Shown one piece after another: positions 35,742 to 43,908 of a stretch of 64,000 nucleotides of DNA. The notes beneath the pieces were generated by a model. It saw only the letters and a program-made list of their open reading frames with translations, ran no database searches and was not told the DNA's origin. A program made the translations under genes and the position numbers. The stretch comes from Bog-532 sp963742865. Its GTDB lineage: Bacteria; Actinomycetota; Actinomycetes; Streptosporangiales; Streptosporangiaceae. How positions within the stretch are numbered: the first letter of the stretch is position 1; each line of letters starts with the position of its first letter. The DNA is taken from assembly GCA_963742865.1 (NCBI GenBank), contig CAVUNW010000052.1, positions 62,001-126,000 of the forward strand. Direction: 5' to 3'.

Positions 35742-36692
35742 GTGGAGGTCACGGAGCGCCAGCGACGCCTGCTCGCGCTGTGCGCCATCCGCGTCGACGG
35801 CGCCAGCGTGGACTGGAGCCTCATCGCCAGGCAGGCGCAGTTCGAGGAAGGCCTCGACGCGCTCTGGGCCGGGCGGATCTTCGAGAAGTCGGCGGCCGCC
35901 AAGCGCTCCCGGCCCGTCCTTCGCCGTGGCATCAGGGATGCGGAATCGCTCGCCGATCGTGTCGAGGCCGAGATCCGGGCCGCCGAACGGGCCGCAGCGG
36001 GACTGGTCACCGTGCTCGACGAGCCCTACCCGGCGAACCTGCGGCTGATCCCGAACCTGCCGCCGTTCCTCTTCTACCGGGGTGTCCTGGCCGAGGAAGA
36101 CGTATCGTCCGTGGCCGTGGTGGGCACGCGCGGCGCCTCCGGCGCGGGCCTGGAGCGGGCGGCACGGCTGTCCGCGCTGCTGGCCCGCCATCACGTCACG
36201 GTCATCTCCGGCCTGGCCCGGGGTATCGATACGGCCGGCCATCGGGGCGCGCTGAAGGGCGGCGGGCGGACCATCGCCGTGCTGGGGACCGGCATCACCA
36301 CGTGCTACCCGCCGGAAAACCGGGAGCTGGCCGACCAGATCGCCCAGGCAGGCGCGCTCGTGTCACAGTTCTGGCCGACCCGGCCGGCCGGGAAGGACAC
36401 GTTCCCGCGGCGGAACGTCGTTACGTCCGGCCTCAGCCAGGGCACAGTGGTGATTGAGGCGAGCCAGACTTCTGGAGCCAAAATGCAAGCACGCCTGGCG
36501 CTGGCGCACGGCAAGAAGGTGTTCCTGGTCCGTTCGCTGGTCAGGGACCAGGAGTGGGCCCGGGACTACGTGACCCGGCGGGGTGCGGTCGTGGTCGACG
36601 ACGTGGACGAGGTTCTGCGGCACCTGGCCGCGCCGGACCGGGTCCGGCAGAAGGCACGCCAGAGCCAGCAGCTATCCCTGACGCTGCTCTGA
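35742..36692 (+). CDS. DprA/Smf-like (SLOG fold) DNA-processing protein
   Basis: 316 residues from GTG 35742 (AGGAG 5 bases before). After an N-terminal helical region of about 90 residues comes 'LVTVLDEPYPANLRLIPNLP', 'PFLFYRGVLAEEDVSSVAVV', Rossmann loop 'VGTRGASGAGLERAARLSAL', 'VTVISGLARGIDTAGHRGAL', 'IAVLGTGITTCYPPENRELA', 'FPRRNVVTSGLSQGTVVIEA', 'SGAKMQARLALAHGKKVFLV': full DprA core. The winged-helix C-terminus of housekeeping DprA is missing, and no rnhB/xerC-type neighbours occur, so this is an accessory paralogue. DprA binds ssDNA and loads RecA; SLOG proteins can also bind nucleotide signals. LexA box upstream; 4 bp from the PRTase gene. Confidence 0.85.
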   Translation: MEVTERQRRLLALCAIRVDGASVDWSLIARQAQFEEGLDALWAGRIFEKSAAAKRSRPVLRRGIRDAESLADRVEAEIRAAERAAAGLVTVLDEPYPANLRLIPNLPPFLFYRGVLAEEDVSSVAVVGTRGASGAGLERAARLSALLARHHVTVISGLARGIDTAGHRGALKGGGRTIAVLGTGITTCYPPENRELADQIAQAGALVSQFWPTRPAGKDTFPRRNVVTSGLSQGTVVIEASQTSGAKMQARLALAHGKKVFLVRSLVRDQEWARDYVTRRGAVVVDDVDEVLRHLAAPDRVRQKARQSQQLSLTLL

Positions 36693-36696
36693 GCCG

Positions 36697-37456
36697 ATGG
36701 CGCCATCCGCCTTACTGCCGGCCGGGCCGCCGCCCGGTTTCCCGGGGTGCGCACGGTGCCCCTACGCGCGCACCGGCCCGGCGGTTATCTGCGTGGTCTG
36801 CGCCCGCCGGACGTTCGAGGACATCGCGGCCGACGCCTGCCCAGTCTGCAGCCAGACGCTGGAGCCCGACGGCTCCTGCCCCAACTGGCTCTGCACCGAT
36901 CCCCGCCGCCGGATCAGCCGCATCCACGCGATCGCCTACCAGTCCGGGCCGCTGCGCCAGGTCATCAACAACTACAAGTACGAGGGGGCACGCGGCTGGG
37001 CGGGAATCTTCGGCCGCCTCGTGCTCGGCTGGCTGGAGATGCACGCCAGGGACGCGCCGCCCGACCTGATCGTGGTCAACCCGACCTACACCGGTCCCGG
37101 GGGCAGGGAGTTCGGCCATGCCGAGGCCGTCCTGCGAAGGGCGGCGGGAGAGGACGTTATGGGGCGGTGGGCGTTTGACCTGGCTGATCCAGCCGCCGTC
37201 GTGAAGACCCGGGCCACCATCCAGTCGGCGGCCGCGACCGCGAAGGCGAAGCGGGCCGCGGCGCAGGAACTGCGGGCAGCCTTGGTGATTACCGACGTAG
37301 GCCGGACCGCCGGCCGGCGCATCCTGGTCTACGACGATGTGTGCACGACGGCCAGCCAGCTCGAACGCGGTCGCGGAATGCCTGCTCGATGACGGGCGCG
37401 CCGCAGCGGTGGAAGGGCTGGTGCTCGCCCGGGCGCCGTGGCGCCGGCAGACGTGA
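36697..37456 (+). pseudogene. ComF-like phosphoribosyltransferase, frameshifted at 3' end
   Basis: ATG 36697. N-terminal zinc-ribbon-like cysteines 'GCARCPYARTGPAVICVVCA' and 'ACPVCSQTLEPDGSCPNWLC', then 'AIAYQSGPLRQVINNYKYEG', 'WAGIFGRLVLGWLEMHARDA', 'DLIVVNPTYTG', and the PRPP loop 'GRRILVYDDVCTTASQL'. One extra base near 37363 separates the last helix/strand 'NAVAECLLDDGRAAAVEGLV', 'LARAPWRRQT'. About 252 residues restored. The PRTase fold with ribbon is as in ComF, but ComF itself usually sits alone; pairing with a DprA-like gene in one operon suggests a nucleotide-linked DNA-processing function. No competence apparatus is seen. Confidence 0.75.
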
Positions 37457-37468
37457 GCCGCGCGCCGG

Positions 37469-37837
37469 CTACCGCGAGAGGTGCGCCACGAGGTCCTGTA
37501 TGTTCCTGACGGCATCGGTCAGGGAGGCAACGCCGGCGACGGCCGCGGCGATCCCCTTGAGCAAGCCTCGTATGACTCCCCAGCGGGGGGACGGCTCCTC
37601 AGCCTCGGCCTTCGCCGCCTCCGCCGCCCCACGAACATCGGATACGTCAGGGACGAAGCCCTCGAATGAGTCGAGCAGGCGGACAAATTCATCGATCTGG
37701 GCAATTGTTTCACGCTGCATTTGCGGCAACGAATTTACAACGGATGCAGAGGAGTGGTGTCCAATAACAATTCCCTGCCCGTGGACGTTACCCGTTCGAA
37801 TATCCGAACCCGGATACTCCCCCTGTCCACTGCTCAT
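37469..37837 (-). CDS. Small protein with Gly/Ile-rich N-terminal motif
   Basis: 122 residues, AAGGAG ribosome site. Three parts are visible: an N-terminal stretch 'SDIRTGNVHGQGIVIGHHSS' with the G-x-G-I-x-I-G pattern seen in short amyloid-like or beta-stacking signalling motifs; a helical middle 'QRETIAQIDEFVRLLDSFEG' with an Ala/Glu-rich linker 'VRGAAEAAKAEAEE'; and a C-terminal amphipathic or membrane-prone helix 'WGVIRGLLKGIAAAVAGVAS'. I do not recognise a named family. Coupled to the gene before it by an ATGA overlap. DNA is less G/C-rich than the flanks. Role in a conflict or signalling module is inference. Confidence 0.6.
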   Translation of the reverse strand: MSSGQGEYPGSDIRTGNVHGQGIVIGHHSSASVVNSLPQMQRETIAQIDEFVRLLDSFEGFVPDVSDVRGAAEAAKAEAEEPSPRWGVIRGLLKGIAAAVAGVASLTDAVRNIQDLVAHLSR

Positions 37838-38176
37838 CTCTTCTCCTTAGATGAATCATTCACTGTCGCCGAGGAATCGTCGCCAACGACGCCTCCGGTA
37901 CTATCCCGGGTCCGGAGAGCTTTTATCGCCCACCGGGTGACAACGGGAACATCGATACCGAACGTCGGGGCAAGCGCACAACCGTTCGTTCATTACCCCG
38001 TCGACGACCGTCCTGGCGTACCCGATATCCAGATGAGTGGCAGCAGACAGGTAGCGAGTTGCTTCCCGGTCATCGCTTCGCCGGAGATTCTTAGCAGCCG
38101 CAATGTCCCCGGCAGTTAACCGATGACCATTAACGGAAGGCCCGGGTACTCCAGGTTGCTGCTGTATGCCCGTCAT
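37834..38176 (-). pseudogene. Hypothetical protein of the small module, one frameshift
   Basis: From ATG 38176: 'VNGHRLTAGDIAAAKNLRRS', 'DDREATRYLSAATHLDIGYA', 'RTVVDGVMNERL'; one base is off near 38000 and the second frame continues 'ALAPTFGIDVPVVTRWAIKA', 'LRTRDSTGG', 'DDSSATVNDSSKEKR', ending in the ATGA overlap with the next gene. About 114 residues, mainly helical, with a well-formed HTH-like C-terminal half. No named family recognised. The natural end in the second frame is strong evidence that the first-frame stop at 37901 is an artefact or mutation. Confidence 0.55.
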
Positions 38177-38377
38177 GGCTGACACTCCCCCCTGGTAGCG
38201 ACCGCCAGAAGATGTATGCGGGCGATACCTGCCTTCCCGTCTAACACACGACGGCCCGGACGGCAAGAGCTACCACGCTCATCTGGGGTCATCGGCGTCG
38301 CCGGGCTGCTGATCGTGGTACTGCTCGGGTGCTGCTGGCCTAGGTCGTCCCGGCGTGGCTGACCATGCGGGGACGCA

Positions 38378-39115
38378 TCATTCAGGCCTGACCTCTGGCT
38401 TAGAGCACACAAACCAGGTCCGGTTCTCGCTTTCGTCATTGACCGCGCCGCCGTCACTTTCAATGGTCACTATATTGACGAACTTCTTGCCGAGCGACTC
38501 CCGTATCTTCTCCGGCGGAAATGATACCGTCCTGATGACCTCTGTGAGCGATTTGTACGTTCCGTCTCGCTGGAGCTCAAGTACCTCGATGTTCCAGTCG
38601 AACACGACGTCATCACTCGTTCGCACCGTTATCTGGAGGTAGTTCTCACCAAACTGCTCAACTACACTCGGGACAGTCGTCACCATCTTAAGGCCGCTTG
38701 CCGTATAGGTGTCGAAGACAAGCACACCACCGTCGTTCAGGTGCCGGCACGCGCAGTCGAAAAAGTTCTCCCAGGCTGAGAAGTCGAGCAGGTGATTGAT
38801 GCCGTGGTAGACACAAATGATGGCGTCGAATTTAACGTTCAGCTCAAAGCAGCTCATATCGGCCAGATGCAGCGGGGTTCCCGCGGGCAGCTTCTTTCCG
38901 GCAACAGCCAGCATACCCGGCGATATATCGAGGCCGCTCACCCGATACCTGTCCGCTAGCGCGGCAATTATTCCGCCCGTTCCGCAGGCAACCTCCAGCA
39001 ACGTCACGGCCTGGCCGTGAGCGTGCTTAACAACACTGTCAATAAACCCCGCTTCGGCAGCGGAATCACCAGTCACAACATCGTAATGCCGGGCGAGCAA
39101 ATCATAAACTGCCAT
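38378..39115 (-). CDS. Class I SAM-dependent methyltransferase (accessory)
   Basis: 245 residues: 'MAVYDLLARHYDVVTGDSAA', motif I 'VTLLEVACGTGGIIAALADR', 'YRVSGLDISPGMLAVAGKKL', 'LADMSCFELNVKFDAIICVY', 'HLNDGGVLVFDTYTASGLKM', 'SLTEVIRTVSFPPEKIRESL'. The codon third positions are visibly richer in A/T than the surrounding genes, suggesting acquisition by transfer. It lies upstream of, and on the same strand as, the small two-gene module. Substrate unknown; small-molecule rather than DNA methyltransferase judging by the lack of an NPPY-like motif. Confidence 0.82.
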   Translation of the reverse strand: MAVYDLLARHYDVVTGDSAAEAGFIDSVVKHAHGQAVTLLEVACGTGGIIAALADRYRVSGLDISPGMLAVAGKKLPAGTPLHLADMSCFELNVKFDAIICVYHGINHLLDFSAWENFFDCACRHLNDGGVLVFDTYTASGLKMVTTVPSVVEQFGENYLQITVRTSDDVVFDWNIEVLELQRDGTYKSLTEVIRTVSFPPEKIRESLGKKFVNIVTIESDGGAVNDESENRTWFVCSKPEVRPE

Positions 39116-39189
39116 GATTAAGTCTATATGGCTTCCCCGGCGGCCGCTTGGTTATGAAGCGGGCTGGGACGAGGCCTCGAAGAGAAGCG

Positions 39190-39344
39190 CCAGCGCGCGG
39201 GCGCCCGGAGCCGGTCGAGGAGATGTTCCACGCCGACTGAACCGGCTGTGGAGCGTCCAGCATAAGTGGCCGCGCGGAGAATTGCCGGCGGCGGATGAGA
39301 AGCGCTACAAAGAAGTGCTGGATAAAGACGTGTTAGTTGACTAA
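39190..39344 (+). other. Possible coding fragment
   Basis: A plus-strand frame open from 39114 ends 'LWSVQHKWPRGELPAADEKR', 'YKEVLDKDVLVD', which looks like real protein, but the upstream part lies opposite the methyltransferase start and has no matching beginning. I do not recognise the family. Possibly the tail of a truncated gene. Confidence 0.3.
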
Positions 39345-39382
39345 CGGCCGCCACTGGCAGCCCGGGCGCGAGGGAGCGAACC

Positions 39383-40639
39383 ATGGACGCACATGCCGCG
39401 CTGCCGAAACCTCTGTTCGCGCCGCCGCGGATCATCGCCGAGGCGGCGGACTCCGATGGCGCGATCGTGCTGCGCTCGGCGGAGCCGCTGGGCGAGTATC
39501 CGGTGTCGGTGGTGCACAGCATGCGGGAGTGGGCCCGGCTCGGCGCAGACCATCCGCTGATTGCCGAACGGGCCGGTGGTGGCTGGCGGACCGTCAGCTA
39601 CGGCGCGGCGGTGGCGGCGGCCAACGCGGTCGGGCAGGCGCTCCTTGACCGCGGTCTCGGGCCCGGGCGGCCGCTGCTGATGCTGTCCGGCAACAGCGTG
39701 GACCACCTGCTGGTGACGCTGGGAGCGATGACGGCCGGGATCCCGGTGGCCCCGGTAAGCGTCGCGTACTCGCTGCAGAGCCGCGATCACGCCCGGATCA
39801 GGGCGATCGCGGACCTGATCCGCCCGGGCGCGGTGTTCGCCGAGGACGCCGGCCTGTTCGGGGCGGCGCTCGGCGCGCTGCCCGGCGTTCCGGCGATCGT
39901 CAGCAAGGGCAGCCGGGATGGGGCCGAGCAACTGTCTGTTCTGCTTGATACTGAGCCTGGCGCGGCGGTGGCGGCGGCTTTCGCCTCGCTCAGCCCGGAC
40001 GCGGTCGCGAAGATCTTGTTTACCTCCGGGTCGACGGGAACCCCGAAGGGCGTGCTGAACACGCACCGGATGCTGGCCTCGAACCAGCGGATGATCTGGC
40101 AGGCGTGGCCGTTCCTGGCGGCGGAGCGGCCGGTGATCGTGGACTGGCTGCCCTGGAGCCACACCTTCGGCGGCAATCACAACGTGAACATGATGCTCAC
40201 CGCCGGCGGCACCCTGTACGTCGACGCGGGCCGCCCCGCGCCCGGCATGTTCGCGCAGACGATCGCCAACCTCACCGACGTCCCGCCGACGATGTACTTC
40301 AACGTCCCCGCCGGGTACGCGCAGCTCGTTCCGGCCCTGGAAGCCGACCTGGAGTTCGCCGGGCGGTTCTTCTCCCGGCTGCGGCTGCTGTTCAACGCGG
40401 CGGCGGCCCTGCCCGCGGGGCTGCGTGACCGGCTCGGCGAGGCCGCCCTGCGGACGGTCGGCCACCAGGTCCCGGTCACCGGATCGTGGGGGGCGACGGA
40501 GACCGCCCCCGCGGTCACCAGCGCGCACTTCGCGTTCACCGACGCCCGGGGGCACGGCTGGCCGGTCCGACGTTCGAGGAGTGGCTCGACCAGCAGTAGC
40601 GGGAACGCGTTGTGGCCTTACCGGTACGCCCGATGTTGA
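39383..40639 (+). pseudogene. Feruloyl-CoA synthase-like acyl-CoA synthetase, C-terminally truncated
   Basis: 418 residues. AMP-binding enzyme landmarks: 'LFTSGSTGTPKGVLNTHRML' (P-loop), 'VDWLPWSHTFGGNHNVNMML', 'FFSRLRLLFNAAAALPAGLR', 'VTGSWGATETAPAVTSAHF'. Shortly after this motif the sequence becomes unrelated, so the remaining 200 or so residues with the mobile C-terminal subdomain and catalytic Lys are missing. The N-terminal 'FAPPRIIAEAADSDGAIVLR' and 'WRTVSYGAAVAAANAVGQAL' match feruloyl/vanillate-type synthetases. In another frame 'AGPTFEEWLDQQ' then stop suggests a second fused remnant. Not expected to be active. Confidence 0.75.
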
Positions 40640-40703
40640 ACTGACCATGGTCGGCGGGCGCCAGGACTCCGGAGGGCAACGCGATATAGCTGGACATTAA
40701 ACG

Positions 40704-40718
40704 CGATAGTACTTATCG
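40704..40718 (+). promoter_or_regulatory. Inverted repeat upstream of P450
   Basis: CGATA-GTACT-TATCG, perfect 5-bp arms, 108 bp upstream of the P450 start, in a short A/T-richer stretch that likely holds its promoter. Candidate TetR/MarR-type operator; weak evidence. Confidence 0.3.
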
Positions 40719-40825
40719 TCTCAGCTAGGTGGCGTAAGCATTGCTGCGCGGCGCCGGCACCAGCCACGGTCCCGCCCGGCCGCATGACAACGGGCCATCA
40801 GCCTCCGGAAGGACGGAGCAGCACC

Positions 40826-42034
40826 ATGGACGCGATGAAGATTCTCACCGCGCTCGGCACGCCCGCCGGGCGGGCAGATCCGTATCCGCTGTACGCCGCG
40901 CTGCACGACATCGGCGAGGTGATCGAGCTCGGCCCGGGCGACGTGCTGGTGGTCGGCTACGACGCCATAAACTCCGTGCTGCGCGATCCCGGCTTCCGCG
41001 TCTCCGACGAATCCACTTTCGACCAGGACCTCCCCACGTGGCGGGCGAATCCGGTGTTTGTCCAGGAGGCCGACTGGATCCTGAACCTGAACGCGCCGCG
41101 GCATTCGCGGATCAGGAGCCTGATGGCTCGCACGTTCACGGCCCGGCGCATCGCCGGCCTGGAGCCTGCGATCGCCGCGATGGCCGATCAGCTGCTCGAC
41201 GCCATGGCTGATCGCGGCGCGGATGGTTCGGCCATCGAGTTCATGCATGACTTCGCCTACCTGCTGCCGGTCACCGTGATCTGCGAGCTGATCGGGATAC
41301 CGGAGGCGGACCGGGAAGGATTCCGGCCCCTGGCGAGGGATCTGACCGGCGTCTTTGAATTTTCCGACATTGAGACTCTGCCCGCGATCAACGCCGCGGC
41401 GGTCGACCTGCTCGCGTACTTCACCGAGCTGGCGGCCAAGCGCCGCGCCGATCCCCGCGACGACCTGCTCAGCGACCTGCTCGCGGTCAGCGGCACCGAC
41501 GATGGCAGGCTGACCGATGCCGAACTGCTGCACAACCTGACGCTGCTGCTCGTCGCCGGCTTCGAGACCACGACCAACCTGCTCGGCAACGGCCTCCAGA
41601 TCATCCTGCAGCACCCGTGGGCGGTGGAAGGCGTCCGGGATGGCTCAATACCGCCATCGGCACTCGTCGAGGAAGTACTGCGCTTCGATTCGCCCGTCCA
41701 GCTCACCAGCCGCCTCGGGTACGACACGAAGGTAGGCGGCGTGCCGGTGTCCCCGGGAACGGGGGTGGTCACGCTGCTCGGGGCCGGGAACAGGGATCCG
41801 CGCCGGTTCACCGAGCCAGCCAGGTTCGATCCCATGCGCCCTGACGGCGGCCCCCTCAGCTTCGGCGGCGGCGCGCACTTCTGCATCGGCGCCGCGCTGG
41901 CCCGGCTCGAGGGCGCAGTCGCCTTCCCCCGGCTGCTCAACCGGTTCCCGAAGATCGCCGCCGCGGGCGAACCGACCCGCCGGGACAGGCTTCTCCTGCG
42001 CGGCTTCGACACCCTCCCGGTGACCGTCGCCTAG
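40826..42034 (+). CDS. Cytochrome P450
   Basis: 402 residues from ATG 40826. I-helix oxygen-binding motif 'LLLVAGFETTTNLLGNGLQI', ExxR 'LVEEVLRFDSPVQLTSRLGY', heme Cys loop 'LSFGGGAHFCIGAALARLEG'. N-terminal 'DPYPLYAALHDIGEV' and 'LNLNAPRHSRIRSLMARTFT' (the HxxxR C-helix) are as in bacterial soluble class I P450s such as CYP107/CYP105-type enzymes. Needs an external ferredoxin and reductase; none is in the window. Probably hydroxylates a small hydrophobic compound; an earlier in-frame ATG at 40784 has no better support. Confidence 0.9.
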   Translation: MDAMKILTALGTPAGRADPYPLYAALHDIGEVIELGPGDVLVVGYDAINSVLRDPGFRVSDESTFDQDLPTWRANPVFVQEADWILNLNAPRHSRIRSLMARTFTARRIAGLEPAIAAMADQLLDAMADRGADGSAIEFMHDFAYLLPVTVICELIGIPEADREGFRPLARDLTGVFEFSDIETLPAINAAAVDLLAYFTELAAKRRADPRDDLLSDLLAVSGTDDGRLTDAELLHNLTLLLVAGFETTTNLLGNGLQIILQHPWAVEGVRDGSIPPSALVEEVLRFDSPVQLTSRLGYDTKVGGVPVSPGTGVVTLLGAGNRDPRRFTEPARFDPMRPDGGPLSFGGGAHFCIGAALARLEGAVAFPRLLNRFPKIAAAGEPTRRDRLLLRGFDTLPVTVA

Positions 42035-42078
42035 CAGCGCGCCCATACAGCGCGTGCGCTCAGATCTGGCCACTGCGG

Positions 42079-42282
42079 GTGCTCGCGGGGCGGCCGGGCC
42101 AGCCGCTGACGGCATGGAGGAGCCTCGGCGGGCGGCTGTCAACTGCGCCAGCGGCCGTAACGATCTCGGATAACTACTTCGACGTCGCTGCCGCTGGAAC
42201 CGACCACGCCGTGTGGACCACCGCGTACCCGACCGACGGCGGCTGGTCCGCCTTCACCCGCGCCTGGGTACCCGAGGGATAA
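42079..42282 (+). pseudogene. Fragment of a PLL/tachylectin-like beta-propeller
   Basis: One or two blades only: 'TAWRSLGGRLSTAPAAVTIS', 'FDVAAAGTDHAVWTTAYPTD', 'GGWSAFTRAW', the WxSLGG...PAA.....VFA.GTDHAVW pattern of actinobacterial propeller lectins/secreted proteins. The preceding sequence is unrelated and there is no signal peptide, so this is the remaining C-terminal piece of a larger gene. Confidence 0.5.
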
Positions 42283-42321
42283 CTGCATCGGCGGCCCGAT
42301 ATACGGTGCGCCAGGCCGCGA

Positions 42322-42531
42322 TCAGTGCTCGGGCTCGTACTTGAAGGAGAGCTGGAGCTTGGTGCGGTAGGTAATAGCCCCGCCCTCGTCCAGGTGAATG
42401 TCCAGCTTGACGACCTCGGCCACCCGCAGATCGCGGATAGTCCCGGCTGCGGTCCTGATCGCCTCTGCTGCCGCCTCTTCCCATGAAGTGCCGCTCGTCC
42501 CGATGATCTCGGTCACCCTGTACACGCTCAT
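42322..42531 (-). CDS. Dodecin family protein
   Basis: 69 residues, full dodecin: 'VYRVTEIIGTSGTSWEEAAA', 'EAIRTAAGTIRDLRVAEVVK', 'LDIHLDEGGAITYRTKLQLS', 'FKYEPEH'. The Trp in TSWEEA stacks on bound flavin. Dodecins form 12-subunit shells storing riboflavin/FMN or CoA. AAGGAG lies upstream; ATG 42534 directly before is an alternative start by one codon. Single gene. Confidence 0.9.
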   Translation of the reverse strand: MSVYRVTEIIGTSGTSWEEAAAEAIRTAAGTIRDLRVAEVVKLDIHLDEGGAITYRTKLQLSFKYEPEH

Positions 42532-42667
42532 CATGTTCTCCTTTGACCACGTGCGCCCCGCTCCGGGGCTGTTGACCCAGCCTGTCATGGAACCACCCGG
42601 AACGTGGACATCTCCGACCTCGCCGAAGAGCAAGGTCGCCGGATGCTGAGGACGCGAATACCCTGGG

Positions 42668-43078
42668 TCACTCGTGCTGGGCTCGGCTGACGAACTGGTC
42701 TTTGTCCACGAGCACCCGTTCCAGGGTGCCCGCGCCGATGACGGTATCTTCGTCATCTGGTGGTCCGGGGGGCGGCTTCTGCCTGGCGATGAACCTGAAG
42801 AAAAGCCGCCGGCCGTCCACCTCGGCCAGTTCGGCCTCGACCACGACCTCTGCCCCGACCGGGCTAGGCCGCCTGTGCTCCAGGGCAGCAGCAGTGCCGA
42901 CCGAGGTCAGGCCTGATTCCAGGCTTGGCCCGATGGCTGCCACCGCCGCCGCCTCTGCGAGGGCGAGCAGCCGGGGAGTGCCCAGCACGGGCACGTCACC
43001 ACTGCCCATCGCTATCGCTGTATCAGTGTCGGCGACGACGATCTGCACGAAAGAAAGCAGCCCGGGGGCAAGCGCCAT
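42668..43078 (-). CDS. Thioesterase family protein (FlK-like hotdog)
   Basis: 136 residues: 'GSGDVPVLGTPRLLALAEAA', 'AVAAIGPSLESGLTSVGTAA', 'ALEHRRPSPVGAEVVVEAEL', 'VDGRRLFFRFIARQ' match the FlK-like thioesterase group, where Thr/Glu/His do the chemistry (T in LGTP, E in LAEAA, H in EHRRPSP all present). Probably clears an acyl-CoA. An internal Pro-rich loop precedes the last strand. Separated from the next gene by a hairpin. Confidence 0.82.
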   Translation of the reverse strand: MALAPGLLSFVQIVVADTDTAIAMGSGDVPVLGTPRLLALAEAAAVAAIGPSLESGLTSVGTAAALEHRRPSPVGAEVVVEAELAEVDGRRLFFRFIARQKPPPGPPDDEDTVIGAGTLERVLVDKDQFVSRAQHE

Positions 43079-43170
43079 CCTCGTACCCTAGTGGCTGGGG
43101 ATCCTGAGTCGCTGGGGGATCCTGCTCCCCCGCATTGAAGTCACATGGCCCCGGGCATCTGACCAAGCCC

Positions 43171-43203
43171 GGCGTCTCCCGCGGCAGGCCCTCGGGAGAC
43201 GCC
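43171..43203 (-). terminator. Hairpin terminator
   Basis: Arms GGCGTCTCCCG and CGGGAGACGCC pair perfectly (11 bp) with an 11-base loop. Lies 47 bp downstream of the stop of the minus-strand gene at 43250, before the thioesterase gene. No U-tract, as usual in high-GC actinomycetes. Confidence 0.7.
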
Positions 43204-43249
43204 CAGCATTGCCGATGAGGGGAGGTTAAAAGTGATACGACAAACCAAC

Positions 43250-43771
43250 TCAACCGTATACGTTATCCCGGGCAACTGAGACGAATTTGGACCGGGCGTC
43301 TCTGGCTGCCAGCTGTGCGTTTAGAGCTTTACCCACGTCGTGGAATTTGTTACCGTTTTTTCGGGCCATATACCATCCGTCGCATTTATCCGCTAGGTCA
43401 CCAAGGCAGTAGCGCAAGTTTTCAGCGCTCTTTTCAATTTGGCTTGGTCCTGCAACCAGGACTGGCGCGTATGCGGGTTGCAGCTGGCCCCAATCCTTGA
43501 GGTAGGCGCGACGAGCGGCATCGCGCTCACTCGTGTCAGCATTTTCCTCTAGCTTAGCGATGAGTTCACGTGCCCCATCCATGAAATTGTATACCGTGGT
43601 CAGGTATTCGGCGTAGGCTTCGCGTCGCGTCTCAACAATCTGCGCCTTGCGACTTGCCTCCGCCAGTCCTCGTTGAGTGCGGTTACCTATCAGTCCAGCG
43701 GTTAGTGTTGCGCCTGCACCGAGCACCGCACCCAAAGCTGTGAAAGCACCACTAAGCCACTCAGAAGTCAT
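43250..43771 (-). CDS. Membrane-anchored hypothetical protein, A/T-rich
   Basis: 173 residues from ATG 43771. One N-terminal transmembrane helix 'WLSGAFTALGAVLGAGATLT', then a cytosolic helical domain 'QRGLAEASRKAQIVETRREA', 'YAEYLTTVYNFMDGARELIA', ending 'KSAENLRYCLGDLADKCDGW'. No family recognised beyond a general resemblance to single-TM actinobacterial hypothetical proteins. Codon use is clearly more A/T-rich than neighbours, a sign of transfer. An in-frame ATG at 43798 is possible. Alone between a terminator and an ECF41 gene. Confidence 0.65.
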   Translation of the reverse strand: MTSEWLSGAFTALGAVLGAGATLTAGLIGNRTQRGLAEASRKAQIVETRREAYAEYLTTVYNFMDGARELIAKLEENADTSERDAARRAYLKDWGQLQPAYAPVLVAGPSQIEKSAENLRYCLGDLADKCDGWYMARKNGNKFHDVGKALNAQLAARDARSKFVSVARDNVYG

Positions 43772-43908
43772 GATCAATAGTCCATCACCATCTGGCAAGG
43801 TGTACGCGGGACTTCCGAATTTGGACCTGAACGTTTCTTAACCGGTCACACTCTCATGCCGCCTGGCGGGCTTTAGCGGTTCGGCGAGATGCACGCGGCG
43901 CCCCAGGC

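Noticed and set aside
37794..37809. GTTCG-N6-CGAAC inverted repeat as a LexA box
   Set aside because: Half-sites are in the wrong orientation for TCGAAC-N4-GTTCGA and it lies inside a coding region.
38267..38377. Hydrophobic peptide GVAGLLIVVLLGCCW on the plus strand
   Set aside because: No start codon or ribosome site in frame; too little to call a gene.
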